Assembly: GCF_039555335.1 (NCBI RefSeq)
Contig: NC_092642.1
Location: forward strand, 60,181,776 to 60,245,775
Direction of reading: 5' to 3'
Origin: Amphiura filiformis
Taxonomy: Eukaryota > Echinodermata > Ophiuroidea > Amphilepidida > Amphiuridae
DNA length: 64,000 nt
The position numbers and the translations under genes were made by a program. Below, piece by piece: positions 23,001 to 47,467 of the stretch. Position 1 is the first letter of the stretch; every line of letters begins with the position of its first letter. A model generated the notes under the pieces. The model worked only from the letters and a program-made list of their open reading frames with translations. It did not search any database and was not told the origin of the DNA.

Positions 23001-26000
23001 AGCGTATAGGCCTACATTATATTCACACATACACTTTCTACAATGGAGATGCAGGACTACAAAAATGTACATGTTATTCACGCAGACACTTTCTACAATG
23101 GAGATGCTGGACAAGGAAAATGTACAATATAATCACGCAGACACTTTCTACAGTGGAGATGCAGGACTAGGAAAGCGTACATTATATTCACACAGACACT
23201 TTCTACAATGAAGATGCAGGACTAGGAAAGCGTACATTATATTTACACAGACACTTTCTACAGTGGAGATGCAGGACTAGGAAAGCGTACATTATATTCA
23301 CACAGACACTTTCTACATGCAGGAGTCAGGACTAGGAAAGCGTACATTATATTCACGCAGACACTTTCTACAATGAAGATGCAGGACTAGGTAAGCGTAC
23401 ATTCACACAGACACTTTCTACAATGGTGATGCAGGACTAGGAAAGCGTACATTATATTCACACAGACACTTTCTACAATGGAGATGCAGGACTAGGAAAG
23501 TATACATTAATTATATTCACACAGACACTTTCTACAATGAAGATGCAGGACTAGGAAAGTGTACATTATATTCACACAGACACATTCTACAATGAAGATG
23601 TAGGACTAGGAAAGCGTACATTATATTCACACAGACACATTCTACAATGAAGATGCAGGACTAGGAAAGCCTACATTATATTCACACAGACACTTTCTAC
23701 AGTGGAGATGCAGGACTATAAAGCGTACCTTATATTCACACAGATACTTTCAACAATGGAGATGCAGGACTAGGAAAGCGTACATTATATTCACACAGAC
23801 ACTTTCTACAATGAGATGCAGGACTAGGAAAGCGTACATTATATTTAAACACACACACTTTCTACAGTGGAGATGCAAGACTAGGAAAGCGTACATTATA
23901 TTCACACATACACTTTCTACAATGGAGATGCAGGACTAAGAAAGCGTACATTATATTCACGCAGACACTTTCTACAATGAAGATGCAGGACTAGGAAAGC
24001 GTACATTATATTCACACAGACACTTCCTACAACGGAGAGCAGGACTAGAAAAGCGTACATTATATTCACACAGACACTTTCTACAATGAAAATGCAGGAC
24101 TAGGAAAGCGTACATTATATTCACGCAGTCACTTTTTACAATGGAGATGTAGGACTAGGAAAGCGTACATTATATTCACACATACACTTTCTACAATGAA
24201 GATGCAGGACTAAGAAAGCGTACATTATATTCACGCAGACACTTTCTACAATGAAGATGCAGGACAAGGAAAGCGTACATTATATTTACACACACACACA
24301 CTTTCTACAGTGGAGATGCAAGACTAGGAAAGCGTACATAGACACTTTCTACAATGGTGATGCAGGACTAGGAAAGCGTACAATATAATCACGCAGACAC
24401 TTTCTACAGTGGAGATGCAGGACTAGGAAAGCGTACATTATATTCACACAGACACTTTCTACAATGAAGATGCAGGACTAGGAAAGCGTACATTATATTC
24501 ACACAGACACTTTCTACATGCAGGAGTCAGGACTAGGAACGCGTACATTATATTCACGCAGACACTTTCTACAATGAAGATGCAGGACTAGGTAAGCGTA
24601 CATTATATTCACACAGACACTTTCTACAGTGAAGATGCAGGACTAGGAACGCGTACATTATATTCACACAGACACTTTCTACAATAGCTTACAATGAAGA
24701 TTCAGGACTAGGAAAGCGTACATTATATTCACGCAGACACTTTTTTCAATGGAGATGCAGGACTATAGGAAAGCTTACATCATATTCATACAAACACTTT
24801 CTACAATGGAGATGCAGGACTAGGAAAGTATACATTAATTATATTCACACAGACACTTTCTACAATGAAGATGCAGGACTAGGAAAGCGTACATTATATT
24901 CACGCAGACACTTTCTACAATGAAGATGCAGGACTAGGAAAGCGTACATTCACACAGACTCTTTCTACAATGGTGATGCAGGACTAGGAAAGCGTACATT
25001 ATATTCACACAGACTCTTTCTACAATGAGATGCAGGACTAGGAAAGCGTACATTATATTTACACACACACACTTTCTACAGTGGAGATGCAAGACTAGGA
25101 AAGCGTACGTTATATTCACACATACACTTTCTACAATGGAGATGCAGGACTAAGAAAGCGTACATTATATTCACGCAGACACTTTCTACAATGAGGATGC
25201 AGGACTAGGAAAGCGTATATTATATTCACACAGACACTTCCTACAACGGAGAGCAGGACTAGAAAAGCGTACATTATATTCACACAGACACTTTCTACAA
25301 TGAAGATGCAGGACTAGGAAAGCGTACATTATATTCACGCAGTCACTTTTTACAATGGAGATGTAGGACTAGGAAAGCGTACATTATATTCACACATACA
25401 CTTTCTACAATGGAGATGCAGGACTAAGAAAGCGCACATTATATTCACGCAGACACTTTCTACAATGAAGATGCAGGACTAGGAAAGCGTACATTATATT
25501 TACACACACACACTTTCTACAGTGGAGATGCAAGACTAGGAAAGCGTACATAGACACTTTCTACAATGGTGATGCAGGACTAGGAAAGCGTACAATATAA
25601 TCACGCAGACACTTTCTACAGTGGAGATGCAGGACTAGGAAAGCGTACATTATATTCACACAGACACTTTCTACAATGAAGATGCAGGACTAGGAAAGCG
25701 TACATTATATTCACACAGACACTTTCTACATGCAGGAGTCAGGACTAGGAAAGCGTACATTATATTCACGCAGACACTTTCTACAATGAAGATGCAGGAC
25801 TAGAGCGTACATTATATTCACACAGACACTTTCTACAGTGAAGATGCAGGACTAGGAACGCGTACATTATATTCACACAGACACTTTCTACAATAGCTTA
25901 CAATGAAGATTCAGGACTAGGAAAGCGTACATTATATTCACGCAGACACTTTATTCAATGGAGATGCAGGACTATAGGAAAGCTTACATCATATTCATAC

Positions 26001-27535
26001 AAACACTTTCTACAATGGAGATGCAGGACTAGGAAAGTATACATTAATTATATTCACACAGACACTTTCTACAATGAAGATGCAGGACTAGGAAAGCGTA
26101 CATTATATTCACACAGACACATTCTACAATGGAGATGCAGGACCAGGAAAGCGTACATTATATTCACACAGAAACTTTCTACAATGGAGATGCAGGACTA
26201 GGAAAGCGTACATTATATTACAACATACACTTTCTACAATGGAGATGCAGGACTAAGAAAGCGTACATTATATTCACGCAGACACTTTCTACAATGAAGA
26301 TGCAGGACTAGGAAAGCGTACATTCACACAGACTCTTTCTACAATGGTGATGCAGGACTAGGAAAGCGTACATTATATTCACACAGACTCTTTCTACAAT
26401 GAGATGCAGTACTAGGAAAGCGTACATTATATTTACACACACACACTTTCTACAGTGGAGATGCAAGACTAGGAAAGCGTACATTATATTCATACATACA
26501 CTTTCTACAATGGAGATGCAGGACTAAGAAAGCGTACATTATATTCACGCAGACACTTTCTACAATGAAGATGCAGGACTAGGAAAGCGTACATTCACAC
26601 AGACTCTTTCTACAATGGTGATGCAGGACTAGGAAAGCGTACATTATATTCACGCAGACACTTTTTTCAATGGAGATGCAGGACTAGGAAAGCGTATAGG
26701 CCTACATTATATTCACACATACACTTTCTACAATGGAGATGCAGGACTACAAAAATGTACATGTTATTCACGCAGACACTTTCTACAATGGAGATGCTGG
26801 ACAAGGAAAATGTACAATATAATCACGTAGACACTTTCTACAGTGGAGATGCAGGACTAGGAAAGCGTACATTATATTCACACAGACACTTTCTACAATG
26901 AAGATAGGAAAGCGTACATTATATTTACACAGACACTTTCTACAGTGGAGATGCAGGACTAGGAAAGCGTACATTATATTCACACAGACACTTTCTACAT
27001 GCAGGAGTCAGGACTAGGAAAGCGTACATTATATTCACGCAGACACTTTCTACAATGAAGATGCAGGACTAGGTAAGCGTACATTCACACAGACACTTTC
27101 TACAATGGTGATGCAGGACTAGGAAAGCGTACATTATATTCACACAGACACTTTCTACAATAGCTTACAATGAAGATTCAGGACTATAGGAAAGCGTACA
27201 TTATATTCACGCAGACAGTTTTTTTCAATGGAGATGCAGGACTATAGGAAAGCTTACATCATATTCATACAAACACTTTCTACAATGGAGATGCAGGACT
27301 AGGAAAGTATACATTAATTATATTCACACAGACACTTTCTACAATGAAGATGCAGGACTAGGAAAGCGTACATTATATTCACACAGACACATTCTACAAT
27401 GAAGATGCAGGACTAGGAAAGCCTACATTATATTCACACAGACACTTTCTACAATGCATTAATGAAGCCGTGCAGGACTAGGAAAGCGTACATTATATTC
27501 ACACAAACACTTTCTACAATGAATATGCAGGACAG
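20070..27535 (-). repeat. 55-bp minisatellite array B with ~1.2-kb higher-order period
   Basis: Roughly 120 copies of the complement of the array A unit (ACTTTCTACAATGGAGATGC, AGGACTAGGAAAGCGTACAT, TATATTCACACAGAC). Rare variants recur at a set distance: the GCAGGAGTCAGG variant lies at about 23319, 24520, 25732 and 27001, and the ATAGCTTACAATGAAGATTC variant at about 24683, 25892 and 27160. That spacing is about 1.2 kb, or 22 units, so whole blocks were duplicated after the unit spread. Fold-back copy 3 interrupts it at 20429-21121. Open frames of about 60 codons are by-products of a 55-bp unit cycling through all three frames. Confidence 0.95.
20429..21121 (+). mobile_element. AACGTT-rich fold-back element, copy 3, inserted in array B
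   Basis: 693 bp with ends CCCAGCAAACACAAAAACG and CGTTTTGTGTTTGCTGGG, same orientation as copy 1. The left flank ends GACTAGGAAAG and the right flank starts AGCGTACATT, while the intact unit reads GACTAGGAAAGCGTACATT. The boundary is therefore exact and AG is duplicated. This fixes both ends of the family and shows insertion after the minisatellite formed. Confidence 0.88.
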
Positions 27536-28187
27536 AATTTTAGAATGTGAAACGGGTGTCTATTGTGAATAATGTCATCGCGCGCTTCAGTGTTATCATA
27601 GAAAAATTCAATTTATGGGCTATCATGTCATGACCAGTGGCGTAGATGTCTTTTTGACATTAGGCGGATGGGGTTGCGAAGCGCGTAAAAATCGGCACTT
27701 TTGGGGCTAAAATGACCAAATATAGGGTTAATTTGGTCAGAAACCCACATACAGGCATCAACTTGCGGGAGGGGGTGATTGTATGGATCATCCCTCCTGG
27801 CAAAATATTGGGGGGGTCTACAGCTATGATCATGACACATTATAGATACAGCACAGGCCTACTATTTACAGACTCAACCATATAGCTATTACTAGTATTA
27901 GTTAACTGTTTTTGAGAGGCAGTTCTGGTGCTGATAAAACAACTTTGACATCAATGTTGTTGAGTCGGTGATACACACACTAAAAGATTACATCTTTCAC
28001 GTCAGCTCGCGTCCAAGGTTTATAGCCCGGGATTTACGCCTATGCTCATCATGACACATTATAGATACAGCATACAATTTGAGCACACACTCGATCATAG
28101 CTAGTATTAGTTGTTTTGAGAGGCAGTTCTGGTGCCGATAAAATAACTCTGACATCAATGAGAGAGAGCACAGTCAAATCGTATAGT
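27536..28187. repeat. Intergenic with a diverged direct duplication
   Basis: Two related segments, about 27831-27956 and 28046-28160, share ATGACACATTATAGATACAG, then CTAGTATTAGTT, then GAGAGGCAGTTCTGGTGC and ATAAAA(C/T)AACT(T/C)TGACATCAA. CAGTGGCGTAGATG at 27635 is another family-like left end without a visible partner. No gene is seen. Confidence 0.5.
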
Positions 28188-28544
28188 TTAAAGGGTACTA
28201 CACCTGCCCAATTTTAATGCCTATTTTTGCATTTTTCTCAAAATTATAGCGCATTGGTGACAAGTAAGATATGTATATTATAGGGGCAAGGACTACAACT
28301 ACTGCACTGGAAATTTTATTTCAATACAGACAACAGTTGTGGAGTTACAGTCAAAAATGAGGGAAAACCAATATTTGAACAATAAATCAATAACTACATG
28401 CCTTGAGTTGCTGAATTTTCAGTGCAGTAGCTGTAGTCCTTGCCCCTATAATATATATATCTTACTTGTCACCAATACACTATAATTTTTGAGAAAAATG
28501 CAAAAACAGGTACAAAATTGCCAGGGGGTGTAGTACCCCCTTAA
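28188..28544. mobile_element. TTAA MITE, GGTGGTACTACACCCC family, copy 2
   Basis: Starts TTAAAGGGTACTACACCTG and ends GGGGGTGTAGTACCCCCTTAA-like, with the same interior as 4293-4653 (AAGATATGTATATTATAGGG and its reversed partner). TTAA is present at both borders. Confidence 0.8.
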
Positions 28545-28639
28545 TCAAGACTTCGAGATTCATTCAACATGTTCAACGGATTGATAAAGCTTTGTTATGG
28601 TAGTTTTTATGTGTTTTTTAAAAATGTTTTTAAGGGATC

Positions 28640-29310
28640 TGGAATGAGCGTTTTGAGCGTTTCGACAGTATTTTTTGTGGGACATGAGAGCACATCAGAC
28701 ATATCGAATTGCATTCTGAATACGAAGAATGTCTTGCCGATATCAAATAATTTTCATTTTTTGAAATTCACGATACATGTAGGCCTATAATACAAATTTT
28801 ATGACAAATTATTAAATAAAATAAAATTTGATATTTTTCACATTTTTGATATATAACAGTCCTCTAAGTAAATTTTATAAATCTAATGATATATTCTTAA
28901 AGTGTATGTAGCTGGGAGGAAAAGCCGACGATCAATTGAAAATTTGACTTTCATATTGAAGATATGGATATGGATTTATCCCCAAAAGGCCTAATTTTTT
29001 TTGGTTTTTTGGGGAAAAAATCCATATCTTCAATCCGAAAGGTCAAAATTTTCAATTGATCGTCGGTTTTTCACCCCACCTACATATACTTTAAGTATAA
29101 ATCATCAGATTTAAAATGTTTACTTTGAGTACTGGTAAATATCAAAAATATCAATTTTTAATCATTTGCCGTAAAATGTGTATACATTGCGAATTTCAAT
29201 AAATCAGAATTATTTGATATCAGAAGGACATTCTTCGTATTCAGAATGCAATATATTCGATATGTCTGATGTGCTCTAATGTCCCACAATAAATACTGTC
29301 CAAACGTTCA
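28640..29310. mobile_element. Fold-back element (TTGCATTCTGAATACGAAGA)
   Basis: The left arm with CATCAGACATATCGAATTGC and TTCTGAATACGAAGAATGTC pairs with the right arm containing GACATTCTTCGTATTCAGAA and ATTCGATATGTCTGATGTGC. The inner arms pair ATCAATTGAAAATTT with AAATTTTCAATTGAT-type sequence around AAAATCCATATCTTCAA. Partial copies lie at 53780-53910 and 54055-54480. No coding potential. Confidence 0.7.
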
Positions 29311-29961
29311 TACCCCATCCCTTAATTGAATCAAGTTAAAAAATGCCTATTATTAATTATAAGCTTTTAAGCTGAAAATTACTTTGATTCATATTACGTT
29401 TTTTTTAATGTTATACGATTAGGAATGACCTTTACAATACAATACAGTATTAATGCTCTGCGTGCTAGCCATGCGCTTCAACGGAAAAAGTTGAAGTTTT
29501 GAAATATTTTCTCAAAATATCAAGGGCTATCTTAATAAAATCTACTGGACCAATACTAGGCTTGTTTGTACTCATTTTAATGCATTTTTCATGCTTATTC
29601 CAAATATGGTCATGAAAATTTACATTTCTGAAATTTTGAATTTTTGAATTTTTTTTTTTTTTTTGTCGTCTGCAGTCGACACCCGCGTGAAGAGAGTTAA
29701 AATCCCCATTGAACACATGAGCAAATCCAATAGAATAAGTTGATTAAACACTTTTCAAGTAAAAGTGTTTACAAGCATTTATCATTTTTTATTTAATCAT
29801 TTACAGAAATCTCAAAGAAGCCTTTCCTGTCAATTTTCTAATGACATTTTATTTCAAAACATCAAAAACTTTGAACTTCTTATTATATATAAGTATAATT
29901 ATGTTGTATCATTTTCAGCAACAGTTTCACTTTAGCATTGACAGCAGCACGTAGGCTATAG
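29311..29961. other. Intergenic, contains one dispersed-repeat fragment
   Basis: 29520-29650 (ACTAGGCTTGTTTGTACTCA, TTTTAATGCATTTTTCATGC) is the complement of the repeated interior of the element at 44524-45022. The remainder is AT-rich with no gene. Confidence 0.45.
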
Positions 29962-30404
29962 GCAGTGGCGTACCGTGGCCGCCCCAACCCCGGGGGGCTG
30001 AAGAAGAAACAATTTTGCCGCCCCTTCTTTAACAGCCCGAAAAGGTTGACCCAATTTTTTTCACGGTCGTTTGAAAAAGTGAAGAGCAAAAAAAAAAAAA
30101 AAAAAAAAAAGATTTTAGGCGCTAGCGCCCTAAAAGCATCATTTTTACAAATTTTTTTATGGTTTTTAACTTTTTGCGCCCTTTTTTATTTGCTAATTCG
30201 TTTTGCCGCCCCCTTCGTTTTTGCCGCCCCTGTTTTTGCCGCCCTTCTTCTTCCGCCGCCCTTCGTTTTTGCCGCCCCTACTTTGACCCGGGGCTGGCGC
30301 CCCAAAGCCCCCCAAATACGCGCATGATAGGTATAGTACTTGCGTTGTGATTAGAAGGCAAGTGGATCAATTGTATGTTTCAGCTCATGTGGTTTCAGCT
30401 GAAG
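29962..30404. repeat. CCGCCC-rich degenerate repeat
   Basis: Starts CAGTGGCGTACCGTGG and runs through several TTTTGCCGCCCC motifs to GGGGCTGGCGCCCC. A run of about 24 A bases lies near 30088. The plus-strand open frames in this region are simple-sequence artefacts. Confidence 0.4.
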
Positions 30405-30603
30405 CAGTGGCGGCGTCACGGGGGCATGAGGGGCAAATGCTCCCAGCCAAAACTTTTTCCCCTGTTGCACCCCCGGTAAAACCCAAAATTACGAAAAATT
30501 TCCGTAGTTTGCTGCAATTTTGTGCAAAATTGACGGTGATTTTGCCCCCGAAATTCACTTTGCCCCTCAATGCCCCCCAAAAAAAAATTGCTGGCGCCGC
30601 CAC
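30405..30603. repeat. CAGTGGCGGCG-type element, right end diverged
   Basis: Starts CAGTGGCGGCGTCACGGGGG and ends GCTGGCGCCGCCAC; it closely resembles copy 3 of the hAT-like family at 45364-45521 (GCATGAGGGG, TTTTGCCCCCGAAATTCACT). The last bases of the right end are lost and no 8-bp duplication is visible. Confidence 0.55.
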
Positions 30604-30794
30604 ATTTATTCCTATTTTCCTTTAAGTTTTCCAAAGTCTAAAAAATGTTGAAAAATCTAAAAAAACAAAAAACAAAACAAAAAACAAAACAAAAATAAAC
30701 AAAAAAAACAACCTCACAAATCCCAAAAATTGAGGAGGGAGGGGACTGGAGCCTAGAGTAGATGAGGGTATTTGCATACCATCTGTTTATTTTT

Positions 30795-31020
30795 ACCTCA
30801 GGCCCGTACGCAGGGGGGGCGGTGCAAAATTTGAAAAAGTTTACAAAAAGTCCCAAAATTTCAGAACTATTTGCGAGCGAGCAAAAAAAGTCAGGTTTTT
30901 ACGCTTTTTTTGGACAAAAAAGGTCCAAATTTTGGGAAGAAAGTCCACTTTTCACAAAATTACCCCCCCGCTTTTTTCAAAATCAGGCCTATTGTAAATT
31001 TGAGGTTTTCTTGACCATTG
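30795..31020. repeat. G-run dispersed repeat (CAGGCCCGTACGCAGG)
   Basis: Relative of the repeat at 3608, with CAGGCCCGTACGCAGGGGGG on the left and segments including GTCCCAAAATTTCAGAA and GCTTTTTTTGGACAAAAAAG. Its right end is uncertain. It ends about 260 bp before the UBE2D start codon. Confidence 0.45.
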
Positions 31021-31071
31021 ACATTATTTTCTTTCAAGTTGGAATAATCTTGTTCATCATATTAGACGTCG

Positions 31072-31079
31072 TGACGTCA
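31072..31079 (+). promoter_or_regulatory. CRE-type palindrome upstream of UBE2D
   Basis: A perfect TGACGTCA, the consensus site for CREB/ATF bZIP factors, lies about 204 bp before the UBE2D start codon. It is preceded by GACGTCG. Location is compatible with a proximal promoter, but the transcription start is not known and an 8-bp match may be chance. Confidence 0.4.
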
Positions 31080-31282
31080 CTTCATTAATATTAATTACCT
31101 TCTCTCTATGGTTGTGTAAAGTGCTACCAGAAGTGTAAATTGATTGACGATTTTGTGTTTTGGTTAAAAAAAAGAACAGAGAAAATTAGGTGATAAGCCT
31201 AACCCGTGAAACAAAATAATTGGGGAAACAATTCTCCTAGATCATTAGATAATAAGAAATTAATTCTACATAAGTACATAAT

Positions 31283-44461
<13,179 letters not shown>

Positions 44462-44506
44462 TCATTGGATTTAAGAAACTTTCTACAGAGCGCACAAAAC
44501 TGTTTG

Positions 44507-44512
44507 ATTAAA
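44507..44512 (+). promoter_or_regulatory. Possible UBE2D polyadenylation signal (ATTAAA)
   Basis: ATTAAA lies 46 bp after the UBE2D stop codon and just before the MITE at 44524. It is the common variant of AATAAA. No downstream GU-rich element is obvious, so this is tentative. Confidence 0.3.
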
Positions 44513-44523
44513 GGTACCATGTT

Positions 44524-45022
44524 TTAGTCTGGTTCTATAGTGCTATCGGTGCCCGGATAGGTAGCCATATCTTTCAAGATTTTTTTTTGAAAATTTAAAA
44601 ATTTTCAGAATTGTTAATTTTCATGACCATATTTGAATCAGCATGTAAAATGCATTAAAATGAGTACAAACAAGCCTAGTATTGGTTCAGTGGTTCTGTT
44701 TTGAAAATTCAAAAATTTTAGAATTTTTAATTTTCATGAACATATTTGGAATCAGCATGAAAAATGCATTAAAATGAGTACAAACAAGCTTAGTATTGGT
44801 TCTTAAGATAGCTCTTGATATTTTGACAAATATATTTCAAAATTTGGGACTTTTTATGTTCAGGCTTATGGCTAGCACACAGAGTATTATTTGAATAACA
44901 AAAGATACTCACTATGCATATGTTCATTATTATACTCAATACAATTTATTACATCTCCAGAGTAAATTAGAAATGGCCATCAGTACCTATCGGGGCACCA
45001 AAAGTGAGATAGGACCAAACTA
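44524..45022. mobile_element. Fold-back MITE (TATAGTGCTATCGGTGCC ends), copy 1
   Basis: TAGTCTGGTTCTATAGTGCT and ATCGGTGCCCGGATAGGTA at the left face TACCTATCGGGGCACC and a GATAGGACCAAACTA end at the right. The interior has an imperfect tandem duplication (about 44585-44700 and 44700-44830) of an AATTTTCATGACCATATTTG unit. Relatives: 48836-49051 and the end fragment at 51395-51447. Confidence 0.65.
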
Positions 45023-45026
45023 ATGT

Positions 45027-45820
45027 AAACACAACACAGAAAGAAACTCCTCACTCCACAATGACCTGTCATAAATCTAAACCTGGTCGTGTCATGACAA
45101 TATAATTGATATGGTTGTGAGCATAAACTTGTTAGCTCCAATTTGATACCATATTTGCTACCGAAAGTTCTATATTGACAAAGATCGATTCAGTATTTGA
45201 AATTGGTGCACTTGTCAAAAGTTGCAAATTAACAGGAGCATGCAGAGATAAATTGCAGAGTGTGACCAGAAACGAATGCTAGATGATATCGATTGCATCA
45301 GTCAAACCGATCTATATCCCTTCAGCTTCCAAGAAAAATTGGGTTAATCATGCATCTCAAATGCAGTGGCGGCACCATGGGGCATGAGGGGGGCAAATCC
45401 CCCCAGTCAGAACTCTTGCCCCCCTGTTTCCCCCCATTTTGCGCAAATTTTGTCGATTTTGCCCCCGAAATTCACTATGCCCCCCCCCCCCCCCAGAATA
45501 AAATTCCTGGCGCTGCCACTGCTCAAATGAAAGATTGAATAAACCACACTCTGTACAGGGACTTAGGATTGTCGACAGGGGCTGCTCATAATGGGCAAGT
45601 AAGCTTGACCACTTTAATTTGCAACTTTGAAAACGCACCAAATTTCAAATACTGGTATCATTCTTTGTCAATTTAGAGCTTTTGGTAGCAAATATGGCAT
45701 CAAATTGGAGCTAATAGGATCCTGCATACAGCCGTATATCGATCAAATTGTTATCACATGATCAGGTTTAGCTTTTATGAAGGATCATTGGAGTGAGGAC
45801 TTACTTTTAGTGTTGTGTTT
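45027..45820. mobile_element. Large fold-back element with nested MITE
   Basis: AAACACAACACAGAAAGAAA and CTCCTCACTCCACAATGACC at the left pair with GGATCATTGGAGTGAGGACT and TTTTAGTGTTGTGTTT at the right. Inner arms pair TTAGCTCCAATTTGATACCA with TGGCATCAAATTGGAGCTAA. The hAT-like MITE at 45364-45521 sits near its centre. Confidence 0.72.
45364..45521. mobile_element. hAT-like MITE, CAGTGGCG family, copy 3
   Basis: The ends are CAGTGGCGGCACCATGG and CCTGGCGCTGCCACTG. An exact 8-bp repeat CTCAAATG flanks it (45356-45363 and 45522-45529). It contains G- and C-runs and TTTTGCCCCCGAAATTCACT, shared with 30405-30603. Confidence 0.87.
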
Positions 45821-45901
45821 AGTATAGTACCTAACTGGTATGTTGCGAGGATGGAACTGTCACCGGTGTGAAGAAGTTACAGGCATCTACAATAGATGTT
45901 A

Positions 45902-46114
45902 GGGCTCATATTGAAATACCCTACCACGTTTTCACACAGAAAGAAGGCAGGATTCCCCTCGCTGAGCGCGCCTCAGGAAAGCTCGGTCATAAAACGGATG
46001 GATTATATGCATCAGTGATACACCCTGCCCAGGATTTTAACAAAAGAAGGCTAGCACAGGAAAGCTGCAGGATGGCGGACACCTTCCTGTGTAAGGGAAT
46101 TTCAATATGAGCCC
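45902..46114. mobile_element. Harbinger-like MITE (GGGCTCATATTG), copy 1
   Basis: The ends are GGGCTCATATTGAAATACCC and AAGGGAATTTCAATATGAGCCC-like. A 3-bp TTA flanks it on both sides (45899-45901 and 46115-46117). A 3-bp TWA duplication is typical of PIF/Harbinger. Inner arms include ACACAGAAAGAAGGCAGGAT and ATGGCGGACACCTTCCTGTG. Copy 2 is at 55874-56201. Confidence 0.82.
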
Positions 46115-46313
46115 TTATGAAATGTATGTACTTCAAAAACAGCATATTAATTTTATGATGTATTGGCTGTTTTTGTATGTTTAATTTTTTTGGTTTTTCC
46201 CCATTGTAAGCGCTGTTGGAATAATGAAAGTCCTTGGACCAAAAGCATGTGTTAAATAGTCCAATTGGCCCATGAAAATGTCAGTTTACATTTTTTAGTA
46301 TTTCCAACACTGC

Positions 46314-47396
46314 TTAGGCTAAAAAATTGTTGTCTCAAAGCCCATGGCAGTTTCAAAAATGATTGCGGAATGAGGGTTGTTTTAAAGATTTTTTTTTTAA
46401 AAGATTTTTTATAACTAAATTTGGAATTAAAGGCCCATTCAGTGATTTGCTCATCCGGACGATCGTAAAAATCATCAAAATTCAGATTTTGGTACCTTTG
46501 TAATTGGCATAGATGTGCTAACATAGCCTGCTAGTGGTTCGGTCGAAAGTCGTGTATTTTAGACAAAATAAAGCATTTTGCATTATTCTGGACTTTTGAT
46601 ACTGACAGTACAAAAAGTCCGACTCGAGATCGAAAGAAGCTCACTCTCCACGTACCAACACGCTGCTATGTATTGTTTCTACTACTTATTACATCAGTAG
46701 CTACTATTTTAAACAAAATACACAATTTTAACTGTTTTTCATATTTGAATTGACCGTTAGTTTGCCTCGGTGACCTTTAATTGCTTATTTTGTTTTCTAC
46801 TACAAAATTGTAGCTTAAAAGCGTCTGTTTTAAATCAATTTAGACTCTACTTCCCCTGTGTTAGAAACACTGGACTAGGAAGTTTGTCCAGTCGATTGGT
46901 GGCGCACTGTAAGAAAATCTCGATTTTCTCAGAGTTGAAGTAGAAAACCTTTCTAAAACTTCTGTTTTTGACTAATTTGTCGATGTATTCAGGGAAAAGT
47001 GGTTTAATGAAATTCTGTAGACTTATTCTTTATTTCTAAGCAACTCTGACAAATTTCCATTTTTTTAATGTTCCTGTGAAATCACTGAAAGGGCCTTTAA
47101 GATGTCATTTTCGAGTGCTCAAAATTACACAGCATAAAACTGTGGTTGATTTGCTCAATTGAAGTACAAATATCAATTGAAGTACAAATATCAATTGTTT
47201 TATACCTTAACAATGCGAGTATCGAATCAAGTAACTTTTATTCCAAATATGTCGCAGAATTTCATGATTTTACGGCAAAAAAACTATAAAAAAAATAGAA
47301 AAGAAAAAATGAATTTGCCGTTTCAGCTAAAATGGACGCGCTAAGAAAAACGAATGCGCGTGTGGGCTTTGAGACATAACAATTTTATTAGCCTTA
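46314..47396. mobile_element. TTAGGCTAAAAAATTG fold-back element, interrupted
   Basis: The left end TTAGGCTAAAAAATTGTTGT and CTCAAAGCCCATGGCAGTTTC, and the right end GGGCTTTGAGACATAACAAT, match the uninterrupted copy at 57921-58213 in inverted orientation. It is split by the TTAA element at 46427-47100. Confidence 0.68.
46427..47100. mobile_element. 674-bp TTAA fold-back element, nested
   Basis: The ends are TTAAAGGCCCATTCAGTGATT and AATCACTGAAAGGGCCTTTAA (given to the family's first 20 or so bases), with TTAA on both sides. The interior arms include GTAGTAGAAAACA/TGTTTTCTACTAC-type partners and a GAAGTAGAAAACC block. It is inserted in the element at 46314-47396. No coding potential. Confidence 0.75.
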
Positions 47397-47467
47397 TAAT
47401 TAACCAGTAAGATATGCCAAATTCTGTAACTGTTAAATTTGAGTTCAGGCAGGGTCAGTAAAACTTG

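Noticed and set aside
21931-26493. Many 60-80 codon open frames in the 55-bp array that look like a repeated peptide
   Set aside because: The unit length is not a multiple of three, so each frame cycles through all three readings and hits a stop about every 165 bases. The similarity is a by-product of the DNA repeat.
15430-27535. CRISPR array
   Set aside because: The units are contiguous with no unique spacers, variation is spread across the unit, and the DNA is eukaryotic.
29965-30625. Overlapping plus- and minus-strand frames of 60-120 codons
   Set aside because: They run through CCGCCC-type simple sequence, a poly-A run and a CAGTGGCG-type element; composition explains them.
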